From contig CAWZYM010000388.1 of NCBI GenBank assembly GCA_963966185.1, forward strand, positions 186,001 through 250,000: 64,000 nt of DNA, written 5' to 3'. Numbering within the stretch: the first letter of the stretch is position 1; every line of letters starts with the position of its first letter. The position numbers were made by a program, and so were the translations under genes. The notes under the pieces are model-generated. The model did no database searches and was not told where the DNA came from. It saw nothing but the letters and a program-made list of their open reading frames with translations. Below are positions 49,502-60,447 of the stretch, piece by piece. The DNA is from Rhabditoides inermis (taxonomy: Eukaryota; Nematoda; Chromadorea; Rhabditida; Rhabditidae).

Positions 49502-50488
49502 CCGCCCTCTCGCCAGCCGCCCTTCTAGCCTCCCTCTCACAGTGTCAACCCAGCCACACTCAACTCTCACTTCTACATCAGTCCACTCTCCGCGCGCACG
49601 CATAAACGCTTGCAGTGTTATTGACATGTTCTATTTTAGTGATATGTGTGAAATACACTTTTGAGTGTGACATGGGTGTTCTATACGCACTTCTAATCAT
49701 ATAATTATCGAGTTCTCGACGACGAACAAATAAGAATCCATCTCATAGCACGGCCCGGATAGTTGCACAGCGCGCCTCACAGAGAGAGCGGCTGGCGCGC
49801 AGGCTGCCCCGCATGTGAATGAGCGCGTAGCGATTTCAAGCAAGAAATTATGGCGCTCAACCGCTTGCTGGCAAATTCGCAAAAGAGCACAGCGTCGCGT
49901 GTGTGCGGCGCGGTCGTGGGCCTGACCGCTCTCGACTGTGCAACTATCCGGACCGTGCATAGGCAACGACACTGGGGGAAAAAGTTTTATTAAAATGTAT
50001 GATACATGTAGAGAGTTAGACGTCATCCACGTTCGCGGCTAGGATTCCTTTTTCGCACATTTGAGCAACACTCAAATAGATACACTAGTACGTTTCACAA
50101 TCACAAATCTCACCTTGATAGGTCGTCGACGGGTGGATAGTGGAATAGAAACAGACATCGCAGCGACGTACTCGTCTAACACTGGCACCACGTGTGTTCG
50201 TGTCTTCCAATCTATACCCAGTATGATATCATACTGATACTGCTCCTTTGATTGATAACCACCATCCATGCATTTTTCTGCGATTGCCAAGAATGCACAG
50301 AGCAGAGTGTTTTGTCACACCGCACATCGATCACACACAAAAATAAATAGACTTTATCTCACTCATCAGTCAATACTGTGAAATTTGATACATAAAAATA
50401 TCATCTCATTATTACCCAGACACCGAAAAGAGCACAACAAAGAATGTGGAAGAAAAATCACAGTGGAAGGACCGTCGTATGACACGTA
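49502..50488. other. Intergenic with TIR element
   Basis: Convergent space between the prepropeptide and TXNDC11 genes. Besides the element at 49748-49958 nothing is recognised. A 72-residue minus-strand frame at 50072-50290 has no support. Confidence 0.5.
49748..49958. mobile_element. 211-bp TIR element (non-autonomous DNA transposon)
   Basis: Inverted ends GCACGGCCCGGATAGTTGCA (49748-49770, 23 bp in full) and its reverse complement (49936-49958) differ at one position. ATA lies directly outside both ends, a possible 2-3-bp target duplication. The interior is GC-rich and non-coding. Confidence 0.75.
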
Positions 50489-53400
50489 TCAGGGTTGTGA
50501 GAGGAGGGAGGCGAGTCGTCTCGTCTCTCGGATGCGACGCGACGCCCACTCGTCCGAGCGCCGTCGCCTCCTCTGACGACGCACCCGCTCCTCCTCAGCC
50601 ACAAGGAGACGCGCGTTCCGAGAAGCACACACACCCACACAACCAGATGCAGCGATGCGCAACCTGAAAACAGATGACATCATATTACGATACTATAGCT
50701 ATAGAGATTGTGAAAAAATAGGATGGAGGAAAGACACACCTGGTGTCCCTGTGGCATCTGGAGAGAATGAAGGAAGTGATATGTGGCTGTGTGAAGGGCA
50801 GGTCGTCTGCGTACTTCCACGATGATTCGCGATGAGACTGCACAAAGACGAGGGAGGGGAAGCGGTCAAAGTCGAACGAGTACGGCAGCTCGTTGCGGGA
50901 GACGTCCACACTGCAATATGAGGGTGGAAAGGGAAGGGGGGATAGTACAAGTGCAATACTTACGAGTAGAACCGTAGTGTGTTGTGTGCGGGGGCGAGTG
51001 CCCTGGCGGTGGCGTGGAGAGTGGAGTGCACGACCGCCGAAGCAGTGTGCCAGCCACCCAGGGAAAACAGAATCACTGCGTCCGACGTAGCATTCTACAA
51101 CACAATACGATTAACTTCTCCAGAAACGTCGACTATCAATGTACGAACCTTGTCTTCGACGAGTTGAATGAACGTATCCGTGTTGAGCTTCTCTATCCGC
51201 ACTGCTCCCTTCGTCTCGTCTTTTCTCTTCTCCCGCAACACCTCGCTCCTCTTGTGATTCGAAAGCTCATCCGCCACAAAACTGCGCGCAAACTCGCGGA
51301 TTGATGATCTAAAATCAGTAAATAACAAAAACGGTGAGACACAATACCTGCTGAAGTCGCTCTCCATAACAGAGAAGACCTCTCGAGCAACGTCAATGGC
51401 AACGAGACGTGGCCGCTTCTCCGATGCGTCCAGTCCTGTGAGAGGAGTAAACAACCCACAAAATACTGAAACTACTCACCCCACTTATCGATAATGTGTG
51501 GATAGTGGTTCGGATCCAGAACGACAAAGCTCAGCGAGTGGTTGCTGTGCTAAAATGTATACATTACAAAATAAAAAGGGAAATATTCACCCTGCATCCG
51601 AACCCAGTCACACTCTCGTTCTTGGGAAGAACATCAATCGTCGTCTCCACATGGGCGTAGTTCGAGTAGGCTGCGAGGTTGTTGCGCATGCACCGATCGA
51701 CCAGCCTACACACAACACGTATACCAGATAGCTATTGGACACTCACTTGAGTTCCCTCTTTCTGCTGTCGTGCACACTCCAGAAGGGCTGGTCGACTGCG
51801 AATCGACGACGGCGCTTTGACAGCGCGCAGCACCACGACGCCACAGAGTCTGATTCACACATGGTATCCACAACAACACATCTACACTCACCGGCCGTTC
51901 GATTGGCATAGTTGCTGCACTCCTCGTACACTGTCAGTGTCGTCCGCTCACTCCACACACTAAACAATCATCTTGCGATTTACTATATGCACAATCTCCC
52001 TAACCAACATAACATTTTCACGACCTTAACCAATTCATTCAACCCACTTTGTCCTCGTCTCCTTTCCTTGTTCACATCCTTCTCCATGGCACTGCTCGTG
52101 CAACCACGAGAAGCGGGCGTCTGACGAACACAGATCAGCGTCCCCCAACAGACGATCACAACACTTCTCTTTCTAAATAACATTCATAGATTATTAATAC
52201 AAAACATGTAAAACCATATAGTGATGTTATCACCTGTAGTACATTGTCGGCCACCTGCTCGCACGCCGTGCTGTCTCCGTGGATGAGTGTGTTCCACTCT
52301 TGTCTCCTCTTCTCCACATCCACTTCCCACACATTCTCTCCCGAACACCTCCACCACTCGCGGGACAACTAAAAGCAGATGGATTACGAAAACAACAACA
52401 GTACATCAATACCAAAATGATAAGAAGAAACAATATCACTATTCACCTCTCTGAACAGATCCACGTCTGTGTTGGATTGGCGAGTGGCTTGTCGGGGTGA
52501 GATGAGCACAAAGGCGGCCGAGCGAGACAGTATCTGCGACAACTGCTCCGAGCGAACCGACTCTGGCCGATCTGGGAGTGTAGAGGATGAGAAGGTAGGG
52601 ATGGACGCACTCACCGAACAACCACCATTGGAGGGTGGCGTTGTCGTGTCTGCTCCTCTTCACCCACTCCACTATGTTCTCCGCAGTCGCAGCCCGCTCG
52701 AAGCCAAAGTCAAGAACAGACCGCGTCGGCGTGCGCAGTTGAATCGACGTCTGGACATCGATTAATAGTTTAATAAATAAGCAATCATCAATCAATCACA
52801 CACCTGATAAGGGAATTGCAACTCGTGAGCAAGCTCGTTGTTTGTCACAACTGCGAACGTCGTCGCGACGTCAGCTGAACAAAAAGCAAGTATACACGAA
52901 TATAAGTATGTATGAGTACGAGTATAGTGCATGTGGAATAGTATCACTCACAATTGCGTCCTTCCTGCATGGCAAACGCGGCGGCGACAAAGGCGCGGTA
53001 GCCACGAGGAGTGACCATATCCTAGAAATGACATATTGAACATACTGACAAAACAAACAATCGTTGTTTACCTTGAAGGGGAAGTATGCCATGACGAGAG
53101 TGTCGCTGCCGGCAGCCATGTCTTCGAACTGCCGCCGTGTCGACACCACCGACACCGGCTGCAGCAGGTGCGACAGCCAACTCAAAAAGGCCATTGTGTG
53201 CACACTCTATCATCCACGCATACCTGTACAGCTGATCGGCGGTCATCTCTCCGTGATACATGGCATGTGTGTTGCCGGCGTACGCGACAATCACGGGGAA
53301 CGTGAACAGCTTGTACGTCTGCTTGCACATGCCGGCGGAGAAGCAGTTGATCGCGGCCAACTTGACCTACACAAGGGAACTTGGTGAATGCATAATATGG

Positions 53401-54488
53401 AATGGCGTACTCGCTTGTGGTTGGATAGCATTCTCGCGGCGACCTCGAATGGTTGGCGGGCGGCGCGCGCGTCCGTGCTCCACGAAGAGTAGTAGAACAC
53501 CACCGCCTCACACACAACACGTTACGAAATGTACGCATCAGCCACCTACCATGTCGTGTTTTCTCAGCAGGCGGTCAGGCAGTTGATTACCGTCGTAACA
53601 GTCTTCGACAAATCTGAACAACCAAAATGAATTAAAATCGACAATACAGATTTTACCCTTTGGAGGCATTGCGGAAGAAAGGGCGGGCCGACGAAGCGGG
53701 TACGGTGAGAGTGGCCGAGTACACCTCCCTATAAGAAGAGAAGTAGAAACACAGACAGACGGACGAAAGAAGCACCCACATCCACTTGACCAGCAGCACA
53801 TTGGCTGTGAGGAGGATAGAAATGATTAGCAGCAACCGCTTGAGCATCTCGGCAGCACTCACGTTCCACCACGCATTCACTGAAAACACGGGAACAAACA
53901 ATGAAACGTCAAGAGGCGAAAGACATGCGTGGTGGAATGGTTCACGTAATACACGTGTGCCTAATCAGTACATATGGCAGCGCGGCAACGCACTGAGCCA
54001 ACCATTGATCGAATAGCCAATATGAGCAAAACGAGGGCCGCGTTATCGCACTGAGCTCACCTTTCGCGGGCTTCTCCTCCGCTTCGTCGTCGTCCGAATC
54101 GGGTTCGGAGATGAACCGACCGAGTATCTGCTGGTTAATCGTGTTCACTCTCTTCGGTCCCTGAACGATTAGTTAACCAATGTACGGAACACACAACTTA
54201 CCTCAAGTTGACTGAAAGCGGCGTCAAGCTCAGCAAGAGCAACAATATCTTTAGAAAGCTGAAAACATAATAGTAACCATGTTTCAACACATGAAACAAA
54301 TGCAAAAGGCTTACATCGTCAATATATTCGTCGATTGAAGTAGACAGAAACCCGTTTTCGCAGTCGAAATCTGTAATACAGTTCAATTCATGAATAAATA
54401 CAAAAAAGTAAAATTACATACAAACAACACGGCATACACAATAATGGAACTAATAAAATAACTCACTTGTTTCCGAATGAACTGTCAT
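50489..54488 (-). CDS. TXNDC11: TXNDC11-like multi-thioredoxin membrane protein, about 17 exons
   Basis: An ER membrane protein of the PDI/thioredoxin superfamily. TXNDC11 (EFP1) is known for roles in dual oxidase maturation and ER quality control. The start at 54488 (MTVHSET) follows TTTTACAG, a possible trans-splice acceptor. An acidic cytoplasmic N terminus (SEPDSDDDEAEEKPAK) is followed by one membrane span (MLKRLLLIISILLTANVLLV, about 53790-53870). The lumenal side then has thioredoxin-fold segments: AVVFYYSSWSTDARAARQPF and LFTFPVIVAYAGNTHAMYHG (about 53220-53520), LVMAYFPFK, and a last domain with DRFPSLVFVQSHRESSWKYA and DLPFTQPHITSFIL (about 50710-50900). The expected CxxC positions are not intact (SSWSTD), as in TXNDC11. 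The C terminus is Arg-rich (EERVRRQRRRRRS), with the stop at 50489. Exon joins in the middle are approximate. Confidence 0.75.
53947..54058 (-). repeat. tRNA-like degenerate sequence in a TXNDC11 intron
   Basis: On the minus strand GAGCTCAGTGCGATAACGC and, further on, TTGGCTCAGTGCG both resemble tRNA D arms. A TTCGATCAA between them resembles a decayed B box. Only suggestive. Confidence 0.3.
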
Positions 54489-54795
54489 TTCAATAATGTA
54501 GCATCTCTTCTGTAAAACGTTTTAAACACAAATGTTAAAAAAAAATGAACGACTAAGTATGAACATACATATGCAAATTACACTGTAATTCACACGCTAA
54601 AAATAAGAAACGTACAGAAAAAAATATTAGTGTTTTGTAGTGTTGTTGTTAGTGTCGATAAACTTGCACAATGTATGAAATTTTCCTTCATGGAGCCAAT
54701 AGTTTGGATTATTCTTTTATTTCTAATTATTTATGTATGTCGCGCACGTTTTTGATGTTTTAATCATAGTATAAACAGACAATGTTGTAGGGACC
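54489..54795. promoter_or_regulatory. Probable shared divergent promoter
   Basis: Only 307 bp, AT-rich, separate the start codons of the TXNDC11-like gene (-) and the coiled-coil gene (+), so both promoters must lie here. No TATA box or other motif stands out. Confidence 0.5.
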
Positions 54796-56540
54796 ATGGT
54801 CCGCCCTTGTACATCCGCACGAGACATCAGTATATGCCCAACTCCTAATTCGAAGAGGAAGTCAGTGTCCTGTACAGTGCGCTCGCAATCTCGCAAGGTA
54901 TGTGATAGATGCATTGATTTGGTATGGTAATACATTGAGGTTTTCAATGCCGACGACATCCTCAACGGAAGCTATATAGCTGTTCCGCGAGATGTCTCCA
55001 AGAAGAAGGGCAAGAAGGAGAAGGTGAGATTGGAGTTGAGAAGATTGGAGCTTTGTATAATGGCTACTACATACATATTGAGGTGTGCTCGGATGGAAGG
55101 AAGAAGAGGAAGGCACTGGCCGACAGCTTCGCTCACTTCACCTCCCTCATCATTTCCGAACATAAAAAGAACAAGGTGTTGCGTATTATGTTATTTTTTA
55201 AACATTGTTTCAGGTTGCCAAGTTGACGGAGACTCTGCCAGCCAAGATTCGCCTTCCCGAATTCATCTCAGAGCCTATCGACCAGACGCAGTCATCGTTG
55301 GACACTGTCAACCAAACTCAACCTTCTCTGGACAATAGTCATTTGGTTGCTGATAAGGTACGCTATCATTTACATCATTGTTAAACGTGTCCAGATCCTG
55401 GTGCTCACTCCTATTCGTGTGCGCAATCTCGCATTGGATCGAAATCGCCTGAGATCCCGCGGTGACCTCTCATGCGCGACTTCAAACCACATATCGCATC
55501 TGCCGGAAGACGTGACACAGTCGCAATCTCAAATCGATGCTTCCGCATCTAGCCTCATTCTTTCTTTCAAAAACGCAAAGAGAACGGTACGATACATCAT
55601 TTTCTGTAATGCTATTGTTTTTTTCATAGATTAAGCGACATATGGGAAAGGCTTCCGGGAAAATCGAAAGTTCCAAGTCGAAGAGAAAGGCGAGTTGATT
55701 TGTTTTTTTTCTCTCTCTCTCGTTATAATGTGTCATTTATTATTGTTTTGAGGACTCATCTAAATTGGCTCGATCCGATTTGCGAGAGATGTTGCGCAAT
55801 ATTGAAGGACAAAACAAACTAATGCGTCAGTTGATTGAGAAGCTCTTCAGGGTGGGTATCAATGTGGGTATCTCACTATGTCTGGGCTACAGGAACAGGA
55901 GGAAACGGAAATGAAGAATAAGAAGGTAGCCACCGACTTGCTAGCGCAAAAAGAAGAAGAAATGGCTGCCGTTGTCTCGTATGAACAAGAAAGGGTCGCC
56001 GTTCTTTTAGAGAACCAGGTAATTTATTCGTTATCATTATCGTGTGAATGACTTGATCATGGAAACTTCTATTTGCTGCAGATGGAAGTGAGAGAGATGG
56101 AGAGTCTGGTGCAGAAGTACATTGTGGAACGGTACGAACACGAGATGAGGGTGGACGATCAACTGCTCGAGTTGTCCAAGATGTGCGATGGAGTCGTCAG
56201 CCGGCGACGAGAGCAACACATCAGCACCTGCATCGCACTCAACAGGGCGTACGTTTCCCCCCTCTCCCTCTCCCTCTCCCTCTCCCTCTCCCTCTCTTTC
56301 CCCATCCCCTCCTCCCCTTCCCCCTCCTCCTCCTCCCCCTCCTTCTCCTCCCTCTCCTTCTCCTCCCCCTCCTTCTCCTCCCCCTCCTTCTCCTCCCCCT
56401 CCTCTCCTCCTCTCCTCCTCCTTGTGCATTGTCCATGTTACAGCCAGTCCGACCTTCGTCTGCTCACTTTCCTCACTGACGTTGCCCTCCTCTTCATCTT
56501 CGGATACTCGTTCGTCCTCGGATCTATTTTCCTTTTCTGA
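54796..56540 (+). CDS. Coiled-coil protein with C-terminal membrane anchor, function unknown
   Basis: The start at 54796 encodes MVRPCTSARDISICPTPNSK. Basic, disordered segments follow (VPRDVSKKKGKKEK and SDGRKKRKALADSFAHF), then Ser/Thr/Gln-rich sequence (IDQTQSSLDTVNQTQPSL and EDVTQSQSQIDASAS). A long Glu/Lys-rich helix from about 55760 to 56240 (for example LREMLRNIEGQNKLMRQLIE, MEVREMESLVQKYIVERYE) should form a coiled coil. The last exon, after a CT-rich intron, adds SDLRLLTFLTDVALLFIFGY and further hydrophobic residues to TGA 56538, so the protein is probably tail-anchored with the rest facing the cytoplasm or nucleoplasm. About 9 exons, joined in phase. I recognise no family; a nuclear-envelope or ER tether would fit the architecture but is a guess. 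Confidence 0.65.
56252..56425. repeat. CT/C-rich low-complexity tract in the last intron of the coiled-coil gene
   Basis: (CTCCCT)n followed by (CTCCTTCTCCCC)-like units, bounded by the donor GTACGT and the acceptor TTACAG. Confidence 0.85.
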
Positions 56541-57348
56541 CCCTCATGTATTTGTCACAATGTAATTTGTTTCATTATTGTTTACTGTGCCATACGGGTC
56601 ATTTATGTCTGGTTTATACCTTCACTTACGGATATATTGTTGATAGTGATCTGTGCAATTCAATTTTTACGAGAAAATGTTATTGTGAACCTGTAAGTTG
56701 GAATATATTTCGTTCGTTTCGGTGTGTGCTTGATTTCCTACATCAGTTGCTTCGGAAGCGTCTGTCCAATATCTCATCGTCTCTTATCAAATGTCTTTGT
56801 TTGATCCAGAGTTTTTCATGAAACGTAGAGTCGGTGTTTGCTGTGCAGACAGAATGATAGTCATCGCTTCTCTCTCCCTCCGCTTGTGATAAGTGAGCGT
56901 ACGTTGATCATGCTGACATTTGCTGACCTTTGGACGGAATAGCGCCACGTTTTGGTTCCACAATCTCTCTTCGCGCGCAAAAAGAGCTGCAAGGGCGTTC
57001 GATTTGAGGAGAGCGCAGTGAATGGGAGCGCACACAGCATGGGCTATCGATGGCCTTCCCCCAGCCCCCTCCTCCCACCAATATAGTCGCCGCGCTATCT
57101 CGCATTCGCGACGTTTCCTACCATTGCAATAATTCGTGATAGCGATATGGCGCTTCCAGCCTCTGTTTATCATTTGTCAGCACTAGATTTGAGTGTACAT
57201 ATAGATTGTCCTAGTGTGGGGTCTGCCAATGCACTCCCATTACATCCTACCGCTTTCCATTTGCTCTTATATATATGATATGTGACACTAACATTTTTCG
57301 TATTATTGTTATGGATACGTGATTGGACATATTTGTTTCAGCTCAACC
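56541..57348. other. Intergenic upstream of the aldo-keto reductase
   Basis: 3' UTR of the coiled-coil gene and the reductase promoter. No exon is seen. A TTTCAG 8 bp before the reductase ATG is a likely trans-splice acceptor. Confidence 0.5.
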
Positions 57349-58520
57349 ATGACTGTCGGTGGACCCACGATCACCCTCTCGAACGGACTGAAGATGCCCC
57401 AGGTCGGACTCGGCACCTGGCAGGTACGCATATTGATTGGCGATTGTCTTTTTTGATTGTTTTGGATATGAACTTTTAGTGCACGACTAGTTGTGTGAGT
57501 GTTGTGTTTAGTTGAGTTGTTTTAGTCTTCGGTGGCTGAGGTGAAGGCGGCTGTGCACGCGGCCATCGACAACGGATATCGCCTCATCGACACGGCCTCG
57601 GTACGCCCTGTCAGACAGGGAGGGGAAAGGAGGATGACGAGTGCCGGTTGTAGGTGTACCAGAACGAGGACGCTATCGGAGAGGCCATCTCGGAGGCTAT
57701 CGCGGCCGGCAAGGTGACTCGCGAGGAGCTGTTCGTGACGACCAAGGCCTGGGCGTCCCACCTCCACCCCAAGGACATCGAGGCCCATCTCCGCGAGTCG
57801 CTCGCCAAGCTCAGGCTCGACTATGTCGACCTCTACCTCGAGCACATGCCCGCCTGCTTCAACGTGGGTCAACCATTCCAGTATTGATTGATGAAGATTA
57901 TCGATTTTTAGAACGATATGAGCGCGCAGGATCACTCTGTGACCGTTGAGGAGTGCTGGAAGGGAATGGAGGCCCTTTACAAGAAGGTTTGTGGATTAGT
58001 TGTTCATTTATCGATGTATTGATTGAGTGTTTGTGTTTAGGGACTGTCCAAGTCGATTGGAGTGTCCAACTTCAACGCGGCTCAGATTGAGCGTGTGATG
58101 AAGGTGGCCGAGGTGCCGATTCACAACTGCCAGGTGGAGCTGCACCTGTACTTCCAGCAGAAGGAGCTGCAGGCCGTCTGCCACAAGCACAACATCTCGC
58201 TCACTTCCTATTCCACCCTCGGCTCCCCCGGACGCATCCACTTCACCCTCCCCAATGGATTGTGAGCCACACCATTACCATGCGATGTGTTATGGATTGA
58301 TTGCAGCAAGCCTACGTGGGCTCCCGCCCCGTCTTCGCTCGAGGACGCGACTGTGGCTGCGGTGGCCAAGGCGCACGGCAAGACTCCCGCACAGGTGCTG
58401 CTCAGGTGGGCGATGCAGCGGGGAATCGCCGTCATCCCCAAGTCGGTCAACGTCGGACGCGTCAAGGAGAACTTCCAGGTGCGTCTCTCTTTCACTCTCT
58501 CTCTCACTCCCTCTCTCTCT

Positions 58521-58567
<47 letters not shown>

Positions 58568-58818
58568 ATTTCGCCTTTACATTCCCCCTCTCTTCCTGCC
58601 CTCTCTTTTCTCCCCTTCTCTCTCCGATCCATATCTTTAGCTGTTCGACTTCGAGCTGACTGGCGATGAGATGTCTAAGCTGAATGCCATCAAGGACAAC
58701 TCGAGGCTGTTCCTGCAGGACTTGTGAGTCGTCTGATCGGTAGAGCCTTGCTCACTTCCCTCTCTCTTTCAGCATGATCGGTCACCCCGAGGACGCTTTT
58801 GCCAACGAGAGGACGTGA
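57349..58818 (+). CDS. Aldo-keto reductase, 8 exons
   Basis: A cytosolic NADPH-dependent carbonyl reductase of the AKR superfamily. Exons 57349-57423, 57526-57600, 57654-57863, 57912-57986, 58041-58261, 58307-58478, 58641-58723 and 58773-58818 sum to 957 bp, 318 residues, the usual AKR length, with all phases closed. The (beta/alpha)8 barrel starts LSNGLKMPQVGLGTW. The catalytic tetrad is present: Asp and Tyr in IDTASVYQNE, Lys in FVTTKAW, His in LEHMP. The cofactor-binding motif IPKSVNVGRVKENF sits near the C terminus, and GVSNFN is conserved. In the active-site loop after VELHLYFQQKEL, the common NP of AKRs is replaced. The intron at 58479-58640 is a CT repeat. The substrate cannot be inferred. 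Confidence 0.93.
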
Positions 58819-59050
58819 ACACTACGCATATACGCAGTATCTCAGCCCTCTTCTCACTTGACCACGTTGTTTTCTTCACAAATTGTTAATAACAGATAAA
58901 TGTGTATATTTCTAGTGAGAGTCATCAACACATCGTAGGAATCAATATTTATTCGTTAGTAGTTAGTACTTAATCAGTTCAAGGGGTGAGAAGGGGGAGC
59001 ACGAGGCGGGAGCACGTCGTCTCGGCCGGCCGCGCATCTCCACGCCCTAG

Positions 59051-59332
59051 TCTCCCAATAGGCGGCCTGGTGTCTCTCCGATACGAACTAGAGATATGTT
59101 AGTAGACATAAGTAGACATTACTGAGTATATTACCATGGGAGAGACTGGGCGAGGAGGGAGAAGAGGGGGGGGGGGAATGCTTGCACGCAACCAGTCGTG
59201 CCGCCTGAAAGAATGACTGTGAACAGTTGTGAGGTGGTACGGTAGGTACAGTACCTTTTCGGCAGTCATCTTGTAGACCGCACGCGTGCCTCTCTTGTGA
59301 GTCTTCTTGTAGATGGTGGGGTTGGCGACCAT
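59051..59332 (-). CDS. Small basic protein, uncertain gene model
   Basis: The start at 59332 encodes a Lys-rich first exon (MVANPTIYKKTHKRGTRAV, to 59255) with good splice signals. A second exon, 59204-59135 (AARLVACKH, then Pro/Ser-rich), contains a run of 11 C, which makes its frame fragile. A third exon after CTCTAG (from about 59088) ends at a TAG near 59051 in one phase. If exon 2 is skipped, the same third exon reads on to a TGA near 58975. No family is recognised. Confidence 0.35.
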
Positions 59333-59900
59333 AGGGACGAGTGTGGGAAAGGTAGATAATAGGAGTGCGCTGTCAGTGCCTTCCTTTTATGCGCCTCACC
59401 AGACACCTACGGCATTCCTGAGCGAAACGCATATGCAAACCTCTTTAAGATAATGTGAACGCTAATTTATGGAATGGAAATGTATGCAGTGCGATCGATT
59501 TGGTGAAATTTCACATAAGCTTTGTTTGTTTTTTCATCTATGACTTTGATTGTTTGATAAGTTACTGTTTGAAAAGATGTACTTCTTTGGTCGGTTTCGT
59601 TGTCACTTCACATACCGGAAATAGTTTTCTTCTACTCGTATTTTCTCTTATACGACAGAGTTAGATATGAATGAGTATGAACAGTTCCGAATTGAACATG
59701 ATATCACATTCACAACAGCTGATAGAGCAAGGTTTAACATTTTTGCGAGAGTTGGTGCATGATCAATTTGATTACACGAAATGTTGTTTATGATGAAACA
59801 TTCAGTTCAGTTTATTTTGAATTCCAACTGATTAAAAATTGCCGGTATTTATTACTGACTGAATCAGAGTATTTGATTTCGTGCATTTCGTATTATCGCA
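59333..59900. other. Intergenic between small gene and transthyretin-like gene
   Basis: AT-rich DNA, probably the divergent promoters of both neighbours. Nothing else is recognised. Confidence 0.5.
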
Positions 59901-60447
59901 ATGAAAGTTATCTATCTGCTCGTTCTGATATCTGCGGTCGTATGTGACTATGCAAGTCCTGTAGTTGAAGGTTAGTTTCATGATACCCCCATGCAACAAA
60001 CAATCGCTTACAGGTTATCTGTCTTGCCCAAAAATGAATCGAATCCTACCTAATCTGAAGGATATCAAACTCAGACTCTACGAAGAAGACTGTAAGTCGT
60101 AGTAGAAAATTACTTGAGTATGTCTTTATAACACTATAAACTATATTTCAGTTGTCTTCGATACGGAAGTTAGCTTAGTGTACAACCGTGGTGTGAAGGA
60201 CGATGGTTCTTTTCAACTGTCTGCGTGGCCGACACTGGATGGATACGATCTGATCGGAGAGGAAACATTTTATATATTCGCTAAACACGAGGTATGCTGT
60301 GTTGTGTTAATCAATTCATTCAAAATTTTCCAGTGCTGCGGAAAAGTGTGTCACGAAAAGGTGTACCTGAAAGACGGAAAGAACCGCATGCTCAAGGGAA
60401 GAGAGATTACTTTATACAAAGTCAACCACACTCTTTCATGTTGCTAA
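59901..60447 (+). CDS. Transthyretin-like (TTR) secreted protein, 4 exons
   Basis: A secreted member of the nematode transthyretin-like family. Exons 59901-59970, 60014-60091, 60152-60291 and 60334-60447 sum to 402 bp, 133 residues, with phases 1, 1 and 0 closing. A signal peptide (MKVIYLLVLISAVVCDYA) is followed by the beta-sandwich: GYLSCPKMNRILPNL, KDIKLRLYEED, FVFDTEVSLV, DDGSFQLSAWPTLDG, FYIFAKHE and CCGKVCHEKVYLKDGK. It ends in a CC pair at TAA 60445. The Cys pattern and length suit the family, whose members act as extracellular binding or bridging proteins. Ligand unknown. Confidence 0.8.

Noticed and set aside
50072..50290. Minus-strand frame with YDIILGIDWKTRTH, reminiscent of a retrotransposon protease region
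   Set aside because: No catalytic DTG, no neighbouring polymerase or integrase remnants and no repeats around it; 72 residues are too few to call.
56037..56565. Gly/Glu- or Ser/Pro-rich frames on both strands
   Set aside because: Read-through of the CT-rich intron tract of the coiled-coil gene; the true last exon starts after TTACAG near 56442.
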